64,000 bases of DNA, from assembly GCA_034508935.3 (NCBI GenBank), contig CM067453.1:32105218-32169217 (forward strand), in the 5' to 3' direction. Position 1 is the first letter of the stretch, and every line of letters starts with the position of its first letter. This DNA comes from Berghia stephanieae (Eukaryota > Mollusca > Gastropoda > Nudibranchia > Aeolidiidae). A program made the position numbers and the translations under genes. A model generated the notes under the pieces. That model did not search any database and was not told the origin of the DNA. It saw only the letters and a list, made by a program, of their open reading frames with translations. Positions 62,347-64,000 of this stretch are shown one piece after another.

Positions 62347-62442
62347 TGTTATGGCCGAATGGTTAAGTGGTCTGCCTTAGAAGGCTTGTCGGAATCAACA
62401 CTGTGTTCGAATCCTGGTTCCGCCACTTTTTTTTTTTTTCAT
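62347..62442 (+). repeat. tRNA-Leu/Ser-like sequence followed by a T-run
   Basis: GTTATGGCCGAATGGTTAAG matches an A box and TGTTCGAATCC a B box, with CGCCAC at the end and a run of 13 T, a Pol III terminator. The 5' GTGG could pair with the 3' CCAC, but the acceptor and T stems are poorly formed. I regard it as a tRNA pseudogene or SINE head, not a proven tRNA gene. Confidence 0.5.
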
Positions 62443-62758
62443 CTTCTTTCTTCACAGTGTTGCAAATGATAAATATCCCATCCATCCCCCCTCCCCCTTT
62501 AAAAAAAAATATTTTTCCCTCCCTCTTTTGGTCCTTTCTAGTAAATTGTCATATTCGTCCCCATTCCGATCTCAAAAAGTATATTTATAAAGAATAAATA
62601 ATTAAAAAGCAAACAAACAAAAATATTCAGAGAGCGATCAAATCGTCAGATAGAGAAATAATAAACATTAAAAAAAATGTTTAAAGAAAATCATGCTCAG
62701 AAATGGAATAAGGCCAAACAAAACAGGAGAAAAGATAAAGTAGTAGTAGATAATGATG
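62443..62758. other. No gene seen
   Basis: This is AT-rich DNA without recognised elements. Confidence 0.5.
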
Positions 62759-63049
62759 GGAAGAAGAAGAAGAAGAAGAAGAAGAAGAAGAAGAAGAAGA
62801 AGAAGAAGAAGAAGAAAAAGAAGAAGAAGAAGGAGAAGAAGAAGAAGGAGAAGAAGAAGAAGGAGAAGAAGAAGAAGAAGAAGAAGAAGAAGAAGAAGAA
62901 GAAGAAGAAGAAGAAGAAGAAGAAGAAGAAGAAGAAGAAGAAGAAGAAGAAGAAGAAGAAGAAGAGAAGAAGAAGAAGAAGAAGAAGAAGAAGAAGAAGA
63001 AGAAGAAGAAGAAGATAAAGAAGGAGGAGGAGGAGGAGGAGGAGGAGGA
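62759..63049. repeat. (GAA)n/(AAG)n array, about 290 bp
   Basis: This is a purine-only trinucleotide tract with sparse GGAGAA interruptions, changing to GGA units near 63022-63049. All long frames across it are homopolymeric Lys, Arg, Glu, Leu, Ser or Phe. Confidence 0.96.
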
Positions 63050-63062
63050 GAGGTGCTTACTA

Positions 63063-63845
63063 CAGTCCACTCTGGATATTTGCAACACCTTGGGATCAGC
63101 AAAAATGTTGGGATTAACCAAAGTTGCAATTAACTGAAGTTGAGTTTCCTGTTTACATTTGAAAAATTTTACACATATAAGGTAAACTCAAACCAGTTGT
63201 TGCAAACATTGTTCCTAGTCCACACAGATGGAGCAATTTAATTAAAACAAAAACCATTTTATGACAGGCCTGTATAGATTTTGGAAAGCAAAAGCAACTT
63301 GATGCAAACCGATATCCTATTCAGATTGGATTAACTTTCACTCTTTTTTTCTCAATATTTGTAAGAGCCAAAGAAATTTGGCAATAAACTCTCACCAAAA
63401 CCATTGGTCACAATAAAAGGTATGTAAATCCCAACACAAAGGATATCACTCAGTCTCTCTTTACAACTGTCATTATCTGCCTGTTGTCAAGACTATGCCC
63501 AGCCCCCCTCGCCTCCTATTTAATAGTCACAGATGACATCACAAACCCATACTGCAAAGCCCTGCCCTCTTTTGTCTCTAATAGGATGGTGACACACTTT
63601 TATAGTATTTAACCCCGGCCACTTTCAATTCCTCATCAACCAGTCATGATTTTACAGATGATATAATTTAATCATGAGATTTTGTTTAATTGATTTCTTA
63701 TTGAATTTGCCAGTTCTTGAGGTCAAAAATTGTTACGATTACTCGAAGTTTGTTGCAATTAACCAGTGACTTTTCTTTAGAATTAACTCCGTTTCTTGGG
63801 AAATGTTGCGATTATCCGAAAGATGCGATTATCCAAAGTGGACTG
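63063..63845. mobile_element. Tigger/pogo-like MITE, 783 bp, TA target duplication
   Basis: The left end CAGTCCACTCTGGATATTTG and the right end, reversed, CAGTCCACTTTGGATAATCG are each next to TA. Subterminal GATTAACC/GGTTAATYGCAAC-type motifs recur at both ends. There is no transposase. A half copy lies at 54296-54720. Confidence 0.82.
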
Positions 63846-64000
63846 TACTATCTAATACTAATGTCGTGAGTGTGAGTGAGGCAGGTAGTTTGATATTTTT
63901 TCAAAAATAAAAATCAATCATTATTTTTTACATAGACAGATAGGACTTTAAAAAACCATTTAATATGATACCGTTAACCGGGGTGACTTAGGCCATCCGG
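63846..64000. repeat. Dispersed repeat (copy of 17165-17275) and a possible element edge
   Basis: Bases 63880-63975 share GGTAGTTTGATATTTTTTCA, TTTACATAGACAGATAGG and ACCATTTAATA with 17165-17275. From about 63980 the sequence changes to AACCGGGGTGACTTAGGCCA and runs out of the window. Confidence 0.7.

Noticed and set aside
62668-63133. Long Lys/Arg/Glu/Leu/Ser frames over the GAA array
   Set aside because: These are homopolymer translations of a trinucleotide microsatellite in every frame.

Overview
The window is TE-rich intergenic and intronic DNA from a eukaryote with a repeat-heavy genome. GT-AG introns, many microsatellites, tRNA-headed SINEs whose tails resemble L2/CR1 LINE ends, pogo/Tigger transposons and C2H2 zinc-finger genes point to a marine invertebrate. 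I favour an echinoderm or other non-vertebrate deuterostome, but nothing here proves the phylum.

Layout. 0-3 kb: minus-strand coding region of a large uncharacterised multicopy protein family, running off the left edge. 3-15 kb: microsatellites, then a nest of insertions. An old repeat (halves at 7.5-7.7 and 15.15-15.4 kb) is split by a minus-strand L2/CR1-type LINE. That LINE is split by a 338-bp SINE and by a pogo-like DNA transposon. The pogo element's 3' untranslated region is split by a 1.73-kb tandem-plus-inverted array of a 396-bp tRNA-like unit. 15.9-17 kb and 36.8-41.6 kb: parts of a broken zinc-finger gene (copy A), separated by about 19.8 kb that the paralogous copy lacks. That 19.8-kb stretch holds a 12-copy 121-bp satellite, a 2.1-kb inverted-repeat element, SINEs and a dead THAP exon. 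42.3-43.5 kb: a palindrome-ended MITE with an internal minisatellite. 44-52 kb: two fossil LTR retroelements (Ty3/gypsy and BEL/Pao), carrying nested SINE-like and hAT-like insertions. 52.4-54.7 kb: a second copy of the old repeat, LINE endonuclease pieces and half a Tigger-like element. 54.7-61.7 kb: zinc-finger gene copy B, with three exons whose splice phases agree. 61.7-64 kb: LINE start, a tRNA-like sequence, a GAA array and a Tigger-like MITE.

Function. The only host gene pair visible is the zinc-finger duplicate. Exon 1 encodes repeats carrying SUMO-acceptor-like motifs (V/I-K-L-E), exon 2 is a short linker, and exon 3 encodes C2H2 fingers. Both copies look dead, but in different ways: copy A is broken in exons 1 and 2, copy B in the finger exon. 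Most of the rest is mobile DNA. Its insertions can be ordered in time from target-site duplications and from the A/B comparison.

All coordinates of repeats are by eye and may be off by several bases. Family names rest on motifs I could read, not on database searches.
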